Source: Flexilinea flocculi
GTDB taxonomy: Bacteria > Chloroflexota > Anaerolineae > Anaerolineales > Anaerolineaceae
Length of the DNA stretch: 64,000 nt
Direction of reading: 5' to 3'
Assembly: GCF_001192795.1 (NCBI RefSeq)
Contig: NZ_DF968180.1
Location: 1-64,000, forward strand
Position numbers and translations under genes: made by a program. The notes beneath the pieces were generated by a model. The model made no database searches. It was not told where the DNA came from and was given only the letters and a program-made list of their open reading frames with translations. This document shows positions 34,046 to 42,733 of this stretch, piece after piece (the stretch's first letter is position 1; each line of letters opens with the position of its first letter).

Positions 34046-34909
34046 ATGAAAAAAATCGTAATATTCCTGGTAACAACAATTTTCGCCGTATCCATTGGTG
34101 GATTTGCTTATCCTAAGGCTCAATTCGATCCCGATAATGATATTAGTGTGGTTTCACGCGAAGATGGTTCAGGCACACGCGGCGCTTTCATTGAATTGTT
34201 TGGAATTGAACAAAAGGACGCGGATGGAAATAAACACGATCTGACGACCGTTGAAGCCATCATCACGAACAGCACATCCGTTATGATGACTGCCGTCGCA
34301 GGCAACCCTTACGCAATTGGCTACGTTTCCCTCGGATCTTTAAACAATACCGTTAAACCGATAAAAATCGATGGGGTGGATGCATCGGTTGAAAACATTC
34401 TGAATGATTCCTATAAGATTTCACGTCCGTTTCATATAGCTGTAAAGGATGGCATTTCTGAAACTGCACAGGATTTCATTAATTTCATACTGAGTACTGA
34501 AGGACAGGCTGTTGTTGAGGAAACCGGATATATTGCTGTTGCCGGTGAACATGCATATGCAGGAAATCAGCCGGAAGGCAAAGTCATTGTTGCCGGATCC
34601 TCTTCAGTTACACCGGTGATGGAAAAGTTAAAAGAGGCTTACCTGCTTGTCAATCCGAATGCATCCATCGAGATTCAGCAAAGTGATTCAACAACGGGAA
34701 TGACCTCAACGATTGAAGGTGTTTGCGAAATTGGAATGGCATCCAGAGCTTTAAAAGATAGTGAGCTGGAGGCAGGTTTGATCCCGACAGTTATCGCAAA
34801 AGATGGAATTGCAGTGATTGTCAACCATGAGAATCCAGTTGAGACACTGACCGTCGATCAGGTGCGATCCATTTTTACCGGTGAACTGACCGAATGGTCT
34901 GAATTGTAA
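34046..34909 (+). CDS. Circularly permuted PstS-like phosphate-binding protein
   Basis: This is an exported solute-binding protein of 287 residues with a Sec signal peptide (VIFLVTTIFAVSIGGFA) and no lipobox. The two halves of a PstS protein are in reversed order. Residues about 30-165 match the normal C-terminal half (SREDGSGTR, GNPYAIGYVSLGS, FINFILSTEGQAVV). A short linker follows, and residues about 180-287 match the normal N-terminal half (VAGSSSVTPVMEKL, EIGMASR, DGIAVIVNHENPVETLT). The phosphate-contacting motifs of both halves are kept, so binding should be possible. No pstCAB genes follow. ATG start with AGGAG upstream. Confidence 0.85.
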   Translation: MKKIVIFLVTTIFAVSIGGFAYPKAQFDPDNDISVVSREDGSGTRGAFIELFGIEQKDADGNKHDLTTVEAIITNSTSVMMTAVAGNPYAIGYVSLGSLNNTVKPIKIDGVDASVENILNDSYKISRPFHIAVKDGISETAQDFINFILSTEGQAVVEETGYIAVAGEHAYAGNQPEGKVIVAGSSSVTPVMEKLKEAYLLVNPNASIEIQQSDSTTGMTSTIEGVCEIGMASRALKDSELEAGLIPTVIAKDGIAVIVNHENPVETLTVDQVRSIFTGELTEWSEL

Positions 34910-35114
34910 TAACCATATTTGACTTCTAAAAAAGATTCCATGTTTGCCTCAATAAAAAGGTGAACATGAATTTTTTTTGATTTAAAGAAAGTATTCCCAT
35001 TATATTTTCCTTGAGAAGCACAAACAAAAATGGATCGATTCAACATAAAAAAACTATTTTCTGCATCATACATGAAGAGAAAATTCTCTTTGTCATACCG
35101 ATGTTTTTCGCAGT

Positions 35115-35143
35115 TTGACAAGGAGGTGCGATTATGTTTTAAT
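35115..35143 (+). promoter_or_regulatory. Sigma-70-type promoter of metK
   Basis: TTGACA (35115-35120) is a perfect -35. A 17-base spacer is followed by TTTAAT (35138-35143), one mismatch from the consensus -10. Transcription would begin near 35150, just before the SAM riboswitch. The spacer happens to contain AGGAGG and ATG. Confidence 0.75.
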
Positions 35144-35177
35144 AGGGAAAGTAAAAATTAAATAGCCCCTGAAGGCG

Positions 35178-35282
<105 letters not shown>

Positions 35283-35303
35283 GGCAAGATACAAGATTAT
35301 CCC

Positions 35304-35331
35304 AACCCCCTTGATTTCAAAGGGGGTTTTT
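35304..35331 (+). terminator. Riboswitch-controlled terminator before metK
   Basis: AACCCCCTTG pairs with CAAAGGGGGTT (one bulged A) around an ATTT loop, followed by TTTTTAT. It lies 22 bases after the aptamer and 7 bases before the metK ribosome site AAGGAG, the arrangement expected of a transcription-terminating S-box. Confidence 0.9.
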
Positions 35332-35348
35332 ATTATGAAGGAGAAAAT

Positions 35349-36563
35349 ATGTCAACGTTTATGAATTCACCGAAATTTCTGTTCACATCGGAATCTGTCA
35401 CAGAAGGTCATCCGGATAAGATGTGTGATCAGATCAGCGATGCAGTGCTGGATGCTTGCCTGGCACAAGATCCATTTTCGCGTGTGGCTTGTGAAACTGC
35501 CACTAAAACCGGTTATGTCATGGTTTTTGGCGAAATAACCACAAAAGCTTTTGTCAATTTTGATGAGTTGGTCCGCAAGATCGTATTAAGTATTGGTTAT
35601 GACAGCAGTGAAAAATGTTTTGATGGACATACTTGCGGGATCATCTCAGCGATTTCAACGCAGTCCCCTGATATTGCACTGGGTGTGGACAAATCGCTCG
35701 AAGCAAAAAAAGGCGAATTAAATGGATCCGGAACAGAGGATGTCGGTGCGGGTGATCAGGGAATGATGTTCGGATATGCTTGCAACGAAACAGATGTATT
35801 GTTGCCGTTGCCAATCTTTCTGGCACATCGGCTTGCTGAGAAATTGACTGAGGTTCGAAAGTCGGGAGTTCTTCCCTGGGTTTATCCGGATGGAAAAAGT
35901 CAAGTGACAGTTGAATATGCTTATGGTAAACCGCGCAGAATTGACACAGTTGTGATCAGCACGCAGCATTCTGATTCCATGCGGAATAAACATGACGAAA
36001 TCGAAGCAGCTATTAAAAAATATGTCATCGATCCGATTCTTCCCAAAGAACTGGTTGATTCTGATATGAAAGTATATGTCAATCCGACCGGTGAATTCAT
36101 TGTCGGTGGACCTCAGGGTGATTCCGGATTGACCGGACGCAAAATCATTGTTGATACGTATGGCGGCATGGGACGTCATGGCGGCGGTTGCTTCAGTGGA
36201 AAAGACTGCACAAAAGTGGATCGTTCTGCCGCTTATGCAGCCCGCTGGGTTGCCAAGAATATCGTGGCGGCAGGTATTGCCGACCGTTGTGAAATCCAGC
36301 TTTCCTATGCAATCGGTGTATCCAAACCGATTAGTATTAATGTTGAAACTTTTGGTACTGGCAAAATTTCTGACGAAAAAATCTCAGAAATTATCCATGC
36401 TAATTTCGATCTGCGCCCGGGTGCGATTATTCGTGATTTGAATCTGCGCAGACCTATTTATCAGAAAACCGCTTCCTATGGTCATTTTGGACGGGAAGAT
36501 GATAGTTTCACCTGGGAAAAGACAAATAAAGCTGAAACACTGCGAAAAGCAGCAGGATTGTAA
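35349..36563 (+). CDS. metK: S-adenosylmethionine synthetase
   Basis: This enzyme makes SAM from methionine and ATP. Its 404 residues carry the expected [25 protein letters not shown]-terminus, [12 protein letters not shown], and the glycine-rich GGAFSGKD-type loop, here [16 protein letters not shown]. The usual GGAFS is replaced by GGCFS. The gene is controlled by the SAM-I riboswitch and terminator just upstream. ATG at 35349 with AAGGAG. A terminator follows at 36582. Confidence 0.97.
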   Translation: MSTFMNSPKFLFTSESVTEGHPDKMCDQISDAVLDACLAQDPFSRVACETATKTGYVMVFGEITTKAFVNFDELVRKIVLSIGYDSSEKCFDGHTCGIISAISTQSPDIALGVDKSLEAKKGELNGSGTEDVGAGDQGMMFGYACNETDVLLPLPIFLAHRLAEKLTEVRKSGVLPWVYPDGKSQVTVEYAYGKPRRIDTVVISTQHSDSMRNKHDEIEAAIKKYVIDPILPKELVDSDMKVYVNPTGEFIVGGPQGDSGLTGRKIIVDTYGGMGRHGGGCFSGKDCTKVDRSAAYAARWVAKNIVAAGIADRCEIQLSYAIGVSKPISINVETFGTGKISDEKISEIIHANFDLRPGAIIRDLNLRRPIYQKTASYGHFGREDDSFTWEKTNKAETLRKAAGL

Positions 36564-36581
36564 ACGATTTATCAACAAAAA

Positions 36582-36615
36582 AACGCCGGAATTTAAGATC
36601 CGGCGTTTTTTTTTG
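36582..36615 (+). terminator. Rho-independent terminator of metK
   Basis: AACGCCGGA (36582-36590) pairs with TCCGGCGTT (36599-36607) and runs into a tract of eight or nine T. A-rich sequence on the left side may let it work in both directions. Confidence 0.9.
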
Positions 36616-36945
36616 TTGACAGCATGTGGATTAAAGGTCCATTCGTCAACAAATTTCATCGTTTTTCGGTGGATTTCTTGTTACTTCTTTGTGGATGATG
36701 CAAGAATTCAACTTATTGGCCAGCTTTTTGAATCAATCGTGAAAGCCGGTTTGTTTTTTTGCATAATTCGAAGAATCATAAGAAATCCTCCCCTTTATTT
36801 ATAAATTGTTGACATCCGTTTTTTTTTGTGGATAGATTGTGGAGGAATGAAGAATTTATCCATATAAATCAAGTAGATATGGTGGATTACTGGTTTATTG
36901 TTTGTGGATGATGGGATTGACTTTTCAAATCGAGTAAGAAAATTT

Positions 36946-36990
36946 ATTGTTCCAATGGTTTTACACGAAGCGCAAAACCATTGGAACAAT
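36946..36990. repeat. Palindromic element, copy 5 (variant stem)
   Basis: ATTGTTCCAATGGTTTT (36946-36962) pairs without mismatch with AAAACCATTGGAACAAT (36974-36990). The 11-base loop ACACGAAGCGC matches the loop of other copies. The right outer arm CATATTTCGAATTACTG ends at 37020. The stem differs from the common GTTGTTGTG type. Confidence 0.88.
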
Positions 36991-37476
36991 TATGAATCCT
37001 TTTCATATTTCGAATTACTGCTGAAATAACCGTTTTCTTCAATTTTCCGGAAAAAATCTGTGGGTATTTTGTTGAAGATTTTATTTCTCTTGTTGATTTA
37101 TTGTGTTTTCCCAAAAGGATTTGGTGGATAATTTTCCTGAATATGTGGAAAGAATTGCTGAAAAAATGTGGATGATTTCTTAACTTTATCAGATCGGCAG
37201 TACATTGATCATAAAAGCACGTTGCTTCTGTAATTGGTTCATAAAAATTCAAGCCTTATTGATGTATTGGATCAGAAATGTTCATAAGACGTTGAAAGAA
37301 CGTTGATATACAACCAGATCATTAAGGAATACCTGTGGACAATTTACAAAAACCGTTGAAAACAGGCCTTGTTTTGTTGATTTTTTTGTTTATAATGCGG
37401 ATCTTAGGAAAATCTTACTCTTGATGATCGAGTTTTCCAGTTGTGGATAAGCGATTCGCAAGATGGGAAGAATGAT

Positions 37477-37525
37477 TTGTTGTTGTGTTATTTATGCGCT
37501 CTGCGCATAAGTAACACGATATCAA
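37477..37525. repeat. Palindromic element, copy 6 (hairpin core)
   Basis: TTGTTGTTGTGTTATTTATGCGC pairs with GCGCATAAGTAACACGATATCAA around a TCT loop, with a few mismatches in the lower stem. It lies between the perfect DnaA box at 37442 and the end of the membrane glycosyltransferase gene. Confidence 0.82.
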
Positions 37526-37594
37526 TTTCTCTTTCTTTTGTAAAAGAAATTCCATTTTTCAAATTATTAACTGTGGATCATTTCAAAATAAAAA

Positions 37595-39364
37595 TCAACG
37601 AAATCTGGGAAGGATCTTGAAAAAATTAATGGTCAATTGAGCAAGATAAATACTGGAAGCCAGAAGCCAGGCACTTATCTGTATCCATTTTTTTTGAAAG
37701 AAAGCATGAGTTTTCCCAGATTGAATTGCCAGCGGAATGCTGAAAATGGTTCCCATCAACGGAAGTAATACGGGCAGTACATATTGGGTCGATTTCACTG
37801 CAACGAAAAAGATCAGATATCCGCCAATCATAAGAAACCAGAAGAATTCCATCCGATGAGCAAGCTGAAATTTGCCATAAAAACAGCCAAATAATAGAGA
37901 TGCGATCAAAAAGAAAAAGCAGAACATCTCTGTATAATGATCCTCAAACGCAGGGTACCAGGCATCCCATCCGGGACGATAGTCGTTTCGCGGATCATAA
38001 TCTCCAGCGTAACCTTCGGCCATTTCACCGGATTTTTCCTGCATAATTTCAACCATTCTGTCTCTTGCATCAGCCCGGAATAAAAATGGATCGACAAACA
38101 GGACTGTCGCACACATCAATACAAAAAAAATGAATCCCCTGAAAATTGCAGTTCGAAATCGAAGGTTCTTTTTCGACAATCCCATTATCAGATATACGGC
38201 AACAGCCGTCACAAAGAAGAACCCGTAAAGGCGTGTTCCGATTGAAAGTCCGGTACATACTGCTGCAAGATAAAAATTTCTTCCAAATCGAAGCCGATCT
38301 CGCTGCAGAAAATAGAGGACCAGACAAACAAATAACAAGTTCAATCCATCCGGATGCCAAAATCCCTGATTGTTTTGAAGCGTTCCGGGAGTCAGCAACA
38401 GAAAAACAAAAACCGCAAGACTCAATAAAATATGATTGAAACGCGTAAATAACCAAGTAATGATCATACATGCCAGAATGACCGGGATGACTGAAACAAA
38501 AATTCGCAGCAGCGGTAAATTGATCGAAATCATATCGGGAAAATTCGCTCTATTGAGCAATTTCACCGGAAGAAGGACCAGTGCAGACCAGGCGTAAAAC
38601 GGATATCCATAATGATAGTCTTCGTAAATAAACAGATGGTAAAGTGTTGCACTGAATGTCTCCCCTTCTTTCATCACATCCATCAATATCGGATAGATGA
38701 CCACTTCATCTCCGCCGTAATGCTGAAATGCCTCAGGACTTTGCGTTCCATTTATATTGGATGGAATCAAAATCAGTATGTAAAGAATGGAAAATGCAAC
38801 CAATACGAAAAGTACGGTCTTTTGATTTTTGGATAAGTCAGCAAAGCGCGGCAGCAATCGATATTTTTTTAAGAATTCGCCACCTCGAATCGATTGTGAC
38901 TCATATCGTAAAAGAAGGACTGTGGCTTGAAGGAAAAATATCCCAAGCCATAGAATCTGCGGCCTGAGATTGGCGGGAATGAACAGCCAGGAAAACACAA
39001 ATGACCAAATTGAAAGAAGCACTCCTGCGATGCAACCGATTAAAACAAAAAAAACATGGTCTCCTGTATGCAGAAAACGCTGATAGTCTTTTATAAAAGG
39101 ATCGGTATCAGGCTTTTTTCTCAGGGACTGATGTGCTGACAAAAACAGCAAAACGACGACCAGTGTAATTGCACCCAGGATCAGTCTTTCATAAGAGAAT
39201 CCCAGCAATTTTGCTGCGTCGGGTTCGGAAGGCTTCATAAAAGTAATCATGAGGACAACAAGACCTTCCACGGCAGTCAGTAGCGTCAACCGCTGCAGGT
39301 ACGCTGAAGAAATCATATCGGATTGATGGTTCTTGAATTTGTGGTTCTCAGAGGCTGGATTCAT
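37595..39364 (-). CDS. GT39-like integral membrane glycosyltransferase
   Basis: This polytopic membrane protein of 589 residues has about twelve hydrophobic segments. A GGDEVVIYP acidic motif sits in the first large external loop (about residue 225), the position of the catalytic acidic residue in GT-C enzymes of the ArnT/PMT (GT39/GT83) type. Such enzymes transfer a sugar from a polyprenyl-phosphate carrier on the outer face of the membrane. The chosen start is the ATG at 39364, with AGG five bases upstream, overlapping the protease gene by about 17 bases; a GTG at 39370 is also possible. The substrate is unknown. Confidence 0.78.
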   Translation of the reverse strand: MNPASENHKFKNHQSDMISSAYLQRLTLLTAVEGLVVLMITFMKPSEPDAAKLLGFSYERLILGAITLVVVLLFLSAHQSLRKKPDTDPFIKDYQRFLHTGDHVFFVLIGCIAGVLLSIWSFVFSWLFIPANLRPQILWLGIFFLQATVLLLRYESQSIRGGEFLKKYRLLPRFADLSKNQKTVLFVLVAFSILYILILIPSNINGTQSPEAFQHYGGDEVVIYPILMDVMKEGETFSATLYHLFIYEDYHYGYPFYAWSALVLLPVKLLNRANFPDMISINLPLLRIFVSVIPVILACMIITWLFTRFNHILLSLAVFVFLLLTPGTLQNNQGFWHPDGLNLLFVCLVLYFLQRDRLRFGRNFYLAAVCTGLSIGTRLYGFFFVTAVAVYLIMGLSKKNLRFRTAIFRGFIFFVLMCATVLFVDPFLFRADARDRMVEIMQEKSGEMAEGYAGDYDPRNDYRPGWDAWYPAFEDHYTEMFCFFFLIASLLFGCFYGKFQLAHRMEFFWFLMIGGYLIFFVAVKSTQYVLPVLLPLMGTIFSIPLAIQSGKTHAFFQKKWIQISAWLLASSIYLAQLTINFFKILPRFR

Positions 39365-40598
39365 CTCCACCTAATGTGACTGATAAGATTTGTTGTTTGC
39401 CATTGCGGTTCACTTCGATTGCAACCGTTTCATTCGGGCCGTATTTGAACAGACAGTTGTAAAAGGAACTTTGTTCGCCAATTGCGTAATCACCGATCTT
39501 CGTAATAATATCGTTTTCTTTCAAGCCACCACGATCTGCAGGACCTCCCCGAATGACTTCCATGATATAAATGCCGTGATCAACCGGCAATCGATAATTG
39601 GCTGCCATTCTTGGTGTGACATCTGCCCAACGAATACCCAAATAGGGCCTGCTGAAAGATCCTTTGGCGATGATTTGCTCAGAAATCAGTTTTACCGTTG
39701 TGGAGGGAATGGCGAAACCGAGCCCCTCAGCATAGGTCGATGTTGAACTGGATCCTCTGACAATCATCACATTAATTCCGATCACTTCTCCTGATAGATT
39801 GACCAGCGGACCTCCGGAATTACCCTGGTTGATCGCTGCATCCGTTTGAATCAAGTTTTCCATTTGATACCCGTTTTCTGTTTCCAAAAATCGTCCGGTT
39901 GCACTGATTACACCTACCGTGACTGTATTTTTGAAATTGCCTAAAGGGGATCCGATGGCAATGACCGTTTCTCCGGATTTTAGCCGATCAGAATTGCCGA
40001 GTTTCGCTACACCAGGCATTGTTCCTTCGACCTTAATGACAGCCAGGTCAGCGAATTCATCTGAGCTGATCAATTTACCTGGCAGCGTTGTCCCATCCGC
40101 CAGTTCTACTGAGAGCTCTGTCGCCTCAGAAACGACATGATTATTTGTCAAGATATATCCGTCCTTACTGATAATGACACCGCTGCCCATACTTGTGCTG
40201 GTTTGATTATAGCGATATCCAAACCATGACATAGCTGTACTCTGAATGTTCGCTGTGATGGTTACTACGGCAGGTCCAACTTTGTCAACCACATCGATGA
40301 TTTCCGATTCAACATTTGAATAAGAAGTAACAACTTCAGCAGGATTTTCTGAAACCTTCTTCAAATCAGCCTTCAAATCGCTGATATCGTTTTGGATCGC
40401 TTGTATTGTTTCATCAGAAACAGGAGCGGATTGATTCTGCCGGGAAAAAGAAGAGAAAAGAAACACTCCCAGTGCGGCTGCACCGATCAAACCACCGATT
40501 ATTGCAGCGAGGAGAATGGTCCAAAAGTTTGATTTCTTTTGCGGTTTTTTGCCTGGTTGATTTTCGGGTAAATAGATTGGATTATTATAGAATTCCAT
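39348..40598 (-). CDS. HtrA/DegP-like serine protease with PDZ domain
   Basis: This is a membrane-anchored S1C protease of 416 residues. One N-terminal membrane segment (about 27-50) is followed by a coiled linker, a trypsin-like domain with the triad His154, Asp184 and Ser261 (GNSGGP), and a C-terminal PDZ domain (about 315-410, with GGPADRGGLKENDIITKI). It probably degrades or refolds damaged proteins outside the cytoplasm. ATG start with AAGGA. It is the first gene of a leftward pair with the GT39-like gene. Confidence 0.94.
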   Translation of the reverse strand: MEFYNNPIYLPENQPGKKPQKKSNFWTILLAAIIGGLIGAAALGVFLFSSFSRQNQSAPVSDETIQAIQNDISDLKADLKKVSENPAEVVTSYSNVESEIIDVVDKVGPAVVTITANIQSTAMSWFGYRYNQTSTSMGSGVIISKDGYILTNNHVVSEATELSVELADGTTLPGKLISSDEFADLAVIKVEGTMPGVAKLGNSDRLKSGETVIAIGSPLGNFKNTVTVGVISATGRFLETENGYQMENLIQTDAAINQGNSGGPLVNLSGEVIGINVMIVRGSSSTSTYAEGLGFAIPSTTVKLISEQIIAKGSFSRPYLGIRWADVTPRMAANYRLPVDHGIYIMEVIRGGPADRGGLKENDIITKIGDYAIGEQSSFYNCLFKYGPNETVAIEVNRNGKQQILSVTLGGDESSL

Positions 40599-40782
40599 AT
40601 TTTTTCCTTTTCTTCAATTCTAATCGCACTGAAAAAAGAAGAATTTAAATTTACATTAATATGATGAATAAAAAAATGGAATAAGTAACAGAACCACTTT
40701 TCGAAATTTGAAAGGGATTTTGAAACACGAATTCTCGGTGGATTTCAGCGATTTGATCCATTGGAAGAATGAATTGTTGAAA

Positions 40783-41337
40783 TTATTTCAATTTTCTGCG
40801 CAGCCAGGCAAAGAAAAAGAAAACGGTTGATGCTGCCCAAAGCCAGCTGTATTGTCCAGGTCCTTTTTCACCAGTGCAAGCAGAATTTCTTTGAATGGAA
40901 AGCACCTGCCATTTATGCGGATTTTGTTGTACATGGCGGCTGCCGAATTTACCAAACATTTTTTCAGTTGTGATCGAGGAAAGCAGCAAATCCCGTTTCT
41001 CACCGGTTACAATCAGGGCATTGCCGCTGTACCAGCCATTCTTCATCCAGACTTGAATGGCAGAATTTGATAAAAGAACTTCAGTGCTCCGAATGTCTTC
41101 TTCTTTCTCCACGATTACAATCATCTCACCGGAAATCTCCTGATATTTCAATGGAATCATTTGATGATTTTCCATGAAGGTTAGAACCAGAGAATTCCCA
41201 ATGTATTTCGGAATACTGTTCATGATTTTTCCCAATCCGGTTTTCCACATCCAGAGTTCTGTCTGGCGCTCTATCAGGAAAACTGCTTTTTGGAGGTTAT
41301 TCTTATGAATCAGTTGGGAAATTTGATTGAATTTCAA
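40783..41337 (-). CDS. Hypothetical protein with C-terminal membrane anchor
   Basis: This unrecognised protein of 184 residues ends in one hydrophobic segment followed by basic residues (WAASTVFFFFAWLRRKLK), suggesting a tail anchor. The body contains ISGEMIVIVEKEEDIRSTEVLLSN with a beta/alpha rhythm but no family signature. The start is a TTG at 41337 with AAAGGA nine bases upstream, 14 bases after the NYN-domain gene, so the two are probably co-transcribed. No function can be given. Confidence 0.6.
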   Translation of the reverse strand: MKFNQISQLIHKNNLQKAVFLIERQTELWMWKTGLGKIMNSIPKYIGNSLVLTFMENHQMIPLKYQEISGEMIVIVEKEEDIRSTEVLLSNSAIQVWMKNGWYSGNALIVTGEKRDLLLSSITTEKMFGKFGSRHVQQNPHKWQVLSIQRNSACTGEKGPGQYSWLWAASTVFFFFAWLRRKLK

Positions 41338-41350
41338 AAGGAAGTCCTTT

Positions 41351-42181
41351 CTAACTCTTCATCCGAGCGTAGATTACAGAGGTTCCATCTGCTCCTTTTA
41401 CCTCTTTTGTCTCAATATCATCCGGATACGCCTGGATCATGAGAGAGAGCCGTTTAAAGCCGAATGTTCGGGAATCAAACCCCGGATCCAACTGTTGCAG
41501 GTGATGCCCCAACGTCCCCAAAAATGCCCAGCCATTATCACGAACAGCAAGATCAAATGCGCTCCTTAATAAAGGCAGCGGATCTGGTGAACTATTATCT
41601 GTATCCGGCAGGATGGATGATGCGGGTTCAACTGTTTTTGTTTTTCTTTTGTGAGTAACAACATTGTTAATGCTTTTCAGCGGTTCTTTCGGAATAAGGT
41701 TTTCGGTATAAACGAACTGATCGCATGCATTGACGAATGCACGCGGTGTCGTCTTTTTCCCTACCCCCAGGACAAAAATTCCTTGCTCGCGGATTCTGGT
41801 TGCCAATCGGGTGTAATCGCTGTCGCTGGAGACAATACAAAAGGCGTCCACGGTTCCAGAATAAAAGATATCCATTGCATCAATGATCATCGCGCTGTCT
41901 GTTGCATTTTTGCCGACTGTATAACGAAATTGTTGGATCGGTTGGATGGCATGTGTCTGAAGGACATCTTTCCAGCCGCCCATGTTGGAAGCAGTCCAGT
42001 CCCCATAGATCCGTCGGATGGTTATCATTCCATATTTTGTTGTCTCAGCAAGAATTTTATCAATCAGGGCTGGCTGTGCATTATCTCCATCGATTAACAT
42101 GGCGATTCTTTGGGTTGGCGTGACATCGGTGATATCACGAATTGTGAAACTGTTGTTTTGCAAATCAAAGTCTTTTGCCAT
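41351..42181 (-). CDS. NYN-domain RNase-like protein with OST-HTH/LOTUS domain
   Basis: This protein of 276 residues has an N-terminal PIN-like NYN domain (LabA/DUF88 type). Its acidic residues lie in MLIDGDNAQ (Asp31, Asp33), DSAMIIDAMD and SSDSDYTRLA, the usual metal-binding set of this nuclease fold. A linker leads to a C-terminal winged-helix OST-HTH/LOTUS domain (about 195-275), thought to bind RNA. The pairing is common in bacteria, but the target RNA is not known. ATG start with AAGGAAACACC upstream. Confidence 0.9.
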   Translation of the reverse strand: MAKDFDLQNNSFTIRDITDVTPTQRIAMLIDGDNAQPALIDKILAETTKYGMITIRRIYGDWTASNMGGWKDVLQTHAIQPIQQFRYTVGKNATDSAMIIDAMDIFYSGTVDAFCIVSSDSDYTRLATRIREQGIFVLGVGKKTTPRAFVNACDQFVYTENLIPKEPLKSINNVVTHKRKTKTVEPASSILPDTDNSSPDPLPLLRSAFDLAVRDNGWAFLGTLGHHLQQLDPGFDSRTFGFKRLSLMIQAYPDDIETKEVKGADGTSVIYARMKS

Positions 42182-42290
42182 GGTGTTTCCTTATGCTTTT
42201 TGATTATTATTTTTCATAATCCTATTATAGTGGAAAAAAACGGTCACCGCATAATACCCCCGGTAATTCGAAATATATGAGAAATCATTA

Positions 42291-42333
42291 GTGCTGTGTT
42301 GTTTGTGCGCTCCGTGCAAAAAACAACATAACA
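42291..42333. repeat. Palindromic element, copy 7 (hairpin core)
   Basis: GTGCTGTGTTGTTTGTGC pairs imperfectly with GTGCAAAAAACAACATAACAT around GCTCC. The outer arms are GGTAATTCGAAATAT (left, from 42262), a TGAGAAA/TTTCTCA inner pair, and a decayed right arm. Confidence 0.75.
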
Positions 42334-42481
42334 TTAGGTTTTCTCAATTGATTCGGAAGGTTGGTTCCTATATCGAATTGCTGATAATACCCCTGTTAAT
42401 TCGAAATATGAAAAGAATTCATTGTTGGTCTTATGGCTTTGCGCCAAAGATTTATATGATGAATCATTCATGGATTAATCT

Positions 42482-42562
42482 GTCATTGCGAGGAGGGTGT
42501 TAGCCCGACGAAGCAATCTATTCTCACGTGTGGCAGGAGATTGCTTTGCCCCTACGACAGGT
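42482..42562. repeat. GTCATTGCGAG interspersed repeat, copy 2 (shortened)
   Basis: It starts GTCATTGCGAGGAGG, passes through GACGAAGCAATCTATTCTC and ends with GAGATTGCTTTGCCCC. It is a shorter and more divergent relative of the copies at 21671 and 62253. Confidence 0.75.
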
Positions 42563-42733
42563 TTCATCCATTTCGCTGGACTTGTAATCAAATAATTTCA
42601 TATATAACATCATTCGGTAAGGTAAAAATCTTTCATATTTGTCGACAATTTTTATTCGTTTCTCCTAATTCCTCTATTTCGAATTAGTGGCGCAGATGAT
42701 TGGAACGTTCTTCTTTGGTAAAATTGTTAGGAT

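Larger units (their letters stand above)
36616..37594. other. Candidate replication origin: dense cluster of DnaA-box-like nonamers
   Basis: About 1 kb without a gene. One perfect DnaA box (TGTGGATAA, 37442-37450) is joined by single-mismatch boxes at 36625, 36690, 36827, 36903, 37123, 37167, 37334 and 37572 on the same strand and 36856 on the opposite strand. Looser ones lie at 36838, 36881, 37059 and 37144. AT-rich tracts alternate with the boxes (for example 37370-37400). Two palindromic elements are inside. No dnaA or dnaN gene is in the window. The boxes are plain; the origin role is inference. Confidence 0.6.
42182..42733. other. Repeat-filled spacer
   Basis: About 550 bases without a gene between divergent genes. 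It holds three repeats in series: a palindromic element (about 42264-42360), the left half of a second one (ATTCGAAATATGAAAAG from 42396 with a broken hairpin to about 42470), and a GTCATTGCGAG repeat (42482-42562). The promoter of the sensor kinase gene should lie at its right end, but no convincing pair of hexamers was found. Confidence 0.6.

Noticed and set aside
35121-35142. AGGAGG followed by ATG TTT TAA, a possible two-codon leader ORF before the SAM riboswitch
   Set aside because: The stretch is the 17-base spacer and -10 of a near-perfect promoter (TTGACA-N17-TTTAAT), so it would not be transcribed as a leader.
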